Shown piece by piece: positions 7,127-9,914 of a stretch of DNA of 9,914 nucleotides. The stretch spans positions 1 to 9,914 of the forward strand of contig CATIQX010000116.1 in the NCBI GenBank assembly GCA_949531795.1, in the 5' to 3' direction. This DNA is from Cryomorphaceae bacterium. GTDB lineage: Bacteria > Bacteroidota > Bacteroidia > Flavobacteriales > BACL11. Position 1 is the first letter of the stretch; each line of letters begins with the position of its first letter. The position numbers and the translations under genes are program-made. Under the pieces are notes generated by a model, which saw nothing but the letters and a program-made list of their open reading frames with translations, searched no databases and had not been told where the DNA came from.

Positions 7127-8266
7127 TTACTTCTTTACTGAATTCATTAATTCTTCTATTCCCTCAACAAAGAATTTCCAGCTAAATCTTTTCTTTTCTA
7201 AGCTAGTATTATCAGAAAAATCCTGTTCTTTATTGTTAGTGTAAAAGTCAATTATTGCATTAGCAATTTCAGTAGGGTTTTGAGAAGTGACATAACCTAC
7301 CTTATTATTTGGAACAATTTCAGCCAAACCACCAACATCAGTCACCAACATTGGCCTATTAAAAGAATAAGCAATTTGAGTAACACCACTTTGGGTTGCT
7401 GTACGATAGGTTTGTGTAATCATATCTGCAGCACAAAAATAATCCTTCACTTTATTAGCAGGTATAAAATCACTTTTCATGATAATATTTTCTGTAATTC
7501 CTAAATCAGCAATCATATCAGTATATTCGGTTTTATTATCATAAAATTCACCTGCAATAATTAATTTTATTCCTAAGTCAATTATACGTCTATCTGCCAT
7601 TGCTTTTAACATTAAATCCAAACCCTTATACTTACGCACAAAACCAAAAAATAACAAATGTTTATCTTTAGGATTTAGGCCTAGATTTTCTAAAGCTTTA
7701 TCTTTAGGAACTACATCACCAAAAACATCATAAATAGGATGTGGAATAAACTTTTTTAAATTAGAATCTGTAAACATTGAAAGATCATCAAGTACAGACG
7801 CTGAGAGTGATAAAAAAGCATCACAACTTTTCACAAAATAACTAGTAAACAAATTATCCCCAATTCTTTTCTCATGAGGAATAACATTATCTGTTATAGC
7901 AATAATTTTTATTCTCTTTTTAAGTAAACGAGCAATAGAACCCAAACAAGGTGCCATAAAAGGCAACCAATATCTTATAATAACATAATCGGGTTGCTCA
8001 TTGTTTATTCTACGAGCAACAGCTACCCAATTAAAAGGGTTAACTGAGTTTATAAGTGTCTTTATTTTTAAGTTTTTTGGAGCTTTTCCGCTTTCGTATT
8101 GTGTAGTTCCAGGAAATAAAAAACTTGGATATTGAAGAGTGAATGAATAGATGATAACCTGATCTCCTTTATTATAATATTCTTGTGCTAAAGCATTATT
8201 AAAATTGGCTATACCACCTCTAAAAGGAAAAGCAGGGCCAATAATAATTACTTTTTTATTACTCAA
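7127..8266 (-). CDS. Glycosyltransferase, GT4-like (GT-B fold)
   Basis: The 379-residue product has the two-domain GT-B layout. The N-terminal acceptor domain starts with VIIIGPAFPFRGGIA (glycine-rich loop at 17-20). The C-terminal donor domain has FFGFVRKYKGLD at 206-217 and TDVGGLAE at 309-316, both typical of nucleotide-sugar binding in family GT4. The usual E-x7-E pair before the TDVGG motif is absent: by my alignment the positions are A290 and I298 within TYRTATQSGVTQIAY. From memory this TQSGVTQIAY form is shared by a Bacteroidota subgroup. The start is TTG at 8264-8266, reached from the preceding gene as TAA-ATT-TTG in the same frame; no ATG is available. It is likely cytoplasmic or at the inner membrane face and may act with the adjacent membrane glycosyltransferase on a lipid-linked or envelope glycan. 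The sugar and acceptor cannot be told. Confidence 0.88.
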   Translation of the reverse strand: MSNKKVIIIGPAFPFRGGIANFNNALAQEYYNKGDQVIIYSFTLQYPSFLFPGTTQYESGKAPKNLKIKTLINSVNPFNWVAVARRINNEQPDYVIIRYWLPFMAPCLGSIARLLKKRIKIIAITDNVIPHEKRIGDNLFTSYFVKSCDAFLSLSASVLDDLSMFTDSNLKKFIPHPIYDVFGDVVPKDKALENLGLNPKDKHLLFFGFVRKYKGLDLMLKAMADRRIIDLGIKLIIAGEFYDNKTEYTDMIADLGITENIIMKSDFIPANKVKDYFCAADMITQTYRTATQSGVTQIAYSFNRPMLVTDVGGLAEIVPNNKVGYVTSQNPTEIANAIIDFYTNNKEQDFSDNTSLEKKRFSWKFFVEGIEELMNSVKK

Positions 8267-8269
8267 AAT

Positions 8270-9217
8270 TTAAACTTCTTTTTCTACTTGGTAATTATTT
8301 CTATCATAAGCATTACGCGATACCATCTCGGCAATAAAACCTGCTAAGAACAACTGTACACCAATAAGCATAGAAGTTAAAGCAATGTAAAATCCTGACA
8401 TTTCAGCTATATTTTTTGCAGGAATATCGGTAAACATAGCGTACAATTTACAACCTGTAATATAGGTAAATAAGCCAAGACCTATAATAAACATTAAAGT
8501 ACCCAAAACCCCAAAAAAGTGCATAGGTTTTTTACCAAAACGAGAAACAAAAGTAATTGTAATTAAGTCCAAAAAACCATTTACAAAACGCTCCATACCA
8601 AATTTGGTAACACCATACTTACGACTTTGGTGTTCCACTACTTGTTCTGTAATATTAGAAAAACCTGCCCATTTAGCTAGAACTGGAATATACCTATGCA
8701 TTTCACCATGTACCTCAACTGACTTTACAACTGTATTTTTATAGGATTTCAATCCACAATTAAAGTCATGCAAATAAATACCTGAAGCTTTACGAGCTGC
8801 CCAGTTAAATAATTTAGTAGGTATAGTCTTGGATAAAGGGTCATAGCGCTTAGCTTTCCATCCTGAAACTAAATCGAAACCCTCATTAGCAATTTTATTA
8901 TATAATTCAGGGATTTCCTCAGGACTATCTTGCAAATCAGCATCCATAGTAATAACAACATCACCCTTAGCTCTTGAAAAACCAACATTTAGGGCAGCTG
9001 ACTTACCATAATTTCTTCTTAATTTTATTCCTTTTACATTTTTATTTTCACCAGAAATTTGCTCAATTACTTCCCATGATTTATCTTTACTTCCATCATC
9101 AATTAAAAGCACTTCATAAATAAATTTATTTTTTTTCATTACTTTATCAATCCAAGCACATAATTCTGACAAAGATTCTTCTTCATTAAATAAAGGGGCT
9201 ACTATACTAATATTCAT
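8270..9217 (-). CDS. Family 2 glycosyltransferase, polyprenyl-phosphate type, with two membrane helices
   Basis: The 315-residue product resembles the DPM1/GtrB/ArnC group, which transfer a sugar from a nucleotide donor to polyprenyl phosphate at the cytoplasmic face of the inner membrane. The GT-A domain has VAPLFNEEESL at 6-16, LIDDGSKDKS at 38-47, and the metal-binding DADLQD at 92-97. HDFNCGLKSY at 150-159 and HGEMHRYIP at 170-178 are further hallmarks of the group. Two membrane helices follow at about 234-258 and 272-298. Length and layout are normal. The ATG at 9215-9217 comes 3 nt after the stop of the DUF4199 gene (TAG-TTT-ATG), and the next glycosyltransferase starts 3 nt after its own stop, so the three are very probably one transcript. 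The family is sure; the sugar is not determined. Confidence 0.93.
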   Translation of the reverse strand: MNISIVAPLFNEEESLSELCAWIDKVMKKNKFIYEVLLIDDGSKDKSWEVIEQISGENKNVKGIKLRRNYGKSAALNVGFSRAKGDVVITMDADLQDSPEEIPELYNKIANEGFDLVSGWKAKRYDPLSKTIPTKLFNWAARKASGIYLHDFNCGLKSYKNTVVKSVEVHGEMHRYIPVLAKWAGFSNITEQVVEHQSRKYGVTKFGMERFVNGFLDLITITFVSRFGKKPMHFFGVLGTLMFIIGLGLFTYITGCKLYAMFTDIPAKNIAEMSGFYIALTSMLIGVQLFLAGFIAEMVSRNAYDRNNYQVEKEV

Positions 9218-9220
9218 AAA

Positions 9221-9745
9221 CTATGCGATTAAATTTGGATCTTCATTTTTAACAAAAATAGAAATAATTAAGGAATAAAGGAAACCCATAAAAGTACCTC
9301 CTAACATTCCCATTATCATCATCCAATGTGGCTGCATAAACTTACCAGTAATTTGTAAAGCCATATCCAATTCTTCATCCGAAATTTCAGGATTTGATTC
9401 CAACATTGCTTGCTCAGTAACTCTCATTACTTCACTTAAAGCGTTAGGATCAATATAGGATATATATAAAAATTGATAAAAAGCTAAGATAATAGATGAA
9501 AAAAAAGCAACAGTAGTACCCAACTTTAAAGATTCAGAATACGAGATAAAACCATTACTATTAATATCTCGATACTGTATAATAGCATAAGCAATAAATG
9601 CAATAGTGATACTGTTATTTAATAAGGCAGGGATTATTGATTGTTTATCATCAGCACCTAGAGACCACATAATAACTGCAATAGCAACCAAAACTAATCC
9701 CAATACAGCACCATAGTTCATTGCAAATTTCTTTGTATCCATCAT
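9221..9745 (-). CDS. DUF4199 family four-helix membrane protein
   Basis: The product has 174 residues from the ATG at 9743-9745 (173 from the ATG at 9740-9742). Four hydrophobic segments lie at about 11-29, 38-57, 74-96 and 141-164. Between helices 3 and 4 is an acidic soluble loop (SNPEISDEELDMAL). The YRDINSNGFISYSESLKLG stretch after helix 2 is typical of DUF4199, a Bacteroidota family of unknown function. A longer reading would start at TTG 9770-9772, but that codon lies in the TATATTTG promoter box, so the ATG pair is preferred. The gene is first in a run with two glycosyltransferases, an arrangement I recall from other Flavobacteriia. It may help lipid-linked sugar handling, but this is inference from context only. 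Confidence 0.88.
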   Translation of the reverse strand: MMDTKKFAMNYGAVLGLVLVAIAVIMWSLGADDKQSIIPALLNNSITIAFIAYAIIQYRDINSNGFISYSESLKLGTTVAFFSSIILAFYQFLYISYIDPNALSEVMRVTEQAMLESNPEISDEELDMALQITGKFMQPHWMMIMGMLGGTFMGFLYSLIISIFVKNEDPNLIA

Positions 9746-9769
9746 ATTTTCTTTTAAAATTAAACATTG

Positions 9770-9777
9770 CAAATATA
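9770..9777 (-). promoter_or_regulatory. -7 box of the DUF4199-glycosyltransferase operon
   Basis: The minus strand reads TATATTTG, an exact TAnnTTTG match, 24 nt before the ATG at 9743-9745. This implies a leader of about 18 nt. No clear TTG is present at the -33 position. It faces away from the SRP RNA promoter, so the intergenic region 9746-9837 is a divergent promoter region. Confidence 0.6.
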
Positions 9778-9802
9778 AACAAAAATAGAATGTATAAAAT
9801 GT

Positions 9803-9832
9803 TTTGTAAAAAGTAAGATTATGTTAGTTTTG
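9803..9832 (+). promoter_or_regulatory. Promoter of the SRP RNA gene
   Basis: TTTG at 9803-9806 and TAGTTTTG at 9825-9832 match the Bacteroidota -33 and -7 elements with an 18-nt spacer. The predicted transcript start at about 9838 agrees with the beginning of the RNA. This is the best promoter match in the window, as expected for a highly expressed stable RNA. Confidence 0.8.
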
Positions 9833-9837
9833 CAGCT

Positions 9838-9914
9838 TAAGGGTAAGTCTTGTACGACCAGCTCCCTATGAACTCCCCCAGGGCAGGAATGCAGCAAGGG
9901 TAATAGGTTGTAGC
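9838..9914 (+). ncRNA. ffs: Signal recognition particle RNA (4.5S type), 5' part, cut by the window edge
   Basis: The conserved domain IV hairpin, the Ffh protein binding site, is visible: the 5' loop strand CAGG at 9879-9882, stem GCA at 9883-9885, tetraloop GGAA at 9886-9889, stem TGC at 9890-9892, and the 3' loop strand AGCA at 9893-9896. It is flanked by CCC/GGG pairing (9875-9878 with 9898-9900). An outer helix pairs TACGACC (9853-9859) with GGTTGTA (9906-9912). The TGAACTCCCC segment is typical of bacterial small SRP RNAs. The RNA works with Ffh and FtsY to deliver membrane and exported proteins co-translationally. The 5' end is estimated from the promoter; the 3' end lies beyond the window. 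It is more GC-rich than its surroundings. Confidence 0.93.

Noticed and set aside
5894..7504. Other open frames opposite or inside mnmA, the MORN gene and the GT4-like gene (5894-6079, 6336-6590, 7280-7504 plus; 6788-6979 minus)
   Set aside because: All are embedded in well-supported genes and show no domain, signal or start context of their own.
7127..8266. The GT4-like gene as bshA, which would complete a bacillithiol cluster with bshC
   Set aside because: BshA is also a GT4 enzyme, but its characteristic N-terminus (a GGSG-type loop after CYPT) is absent, and this protein has the TQSGVTQIAY form instead. A general envelope glycosyltransferase fits better.

Overview
The window is AT-rich DNA from a member of the Bacteroidota, most likely a flavobacterium-like (Flavobacteriales) organism. 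The evidence is four TAnnTTTG-type promoter -7 boxes, the absence of Shine-Dalgarno sequences at the gene starts, a SprB-repeat surface protein of the gliding/T9SS type, a DUF4199 membrane protein, the bacillithiol enzyme BshC, and Bacteroidota-style signal peptides. The assignment rests on family recognition, not on a database search.

Layout: every protein gene is on the minus strand, so transcription runs from right to left. At the right edge a plus-strand SRP RNA gene (ffs) starts from its own promoter and runs out of the window. Divergent from it, a minus-strand cluster begins with a DUF4199 four-helix membrane protein, then a family 2 glycosyltransferase with two C-terminal membrane helices, then a family 4 type glycosyltransferase. 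These three genes are separated by exactly 3 nt each. After 38 nt with a candidate promoter comes a second tightly packed group: a secreted MORN-like repeat protein, mnmA (tRNA 2-thiouridylase), bshC (bacillithiol synthesis), guaA (GMP synthase), and an exported LysM plus periplasmic-binding-fold protein. Junctions in this group are overlaps of 8 and 10 nt or gaps of 3 and 4 nt, which suggests one translationally coupled operon. After a 117-nt non-coding stretch, the left end holds the 5' part of a large exported SprB-repeat protein that runs off the window.

Functionally this is mostly housekeeping (tRNA thiolation, GMP synthesis, low-molecular-weight thiol synthesis, protein targeting RNA) mixed with envelope functions (lipid-linked sugar transfer, LysM wall binding, surface adhesin). 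No phage, transposon, CRISPR array or defence island is visible. The most unusual signals are start-codon features. Three genes have no usable ATG and appear to begin at TTG in a shared TTTTGA context. Two of these lie in an identical stop-ATT-TTG junction in the same frame as the preceding gene. There is no stretch above 300 nt without a gene.
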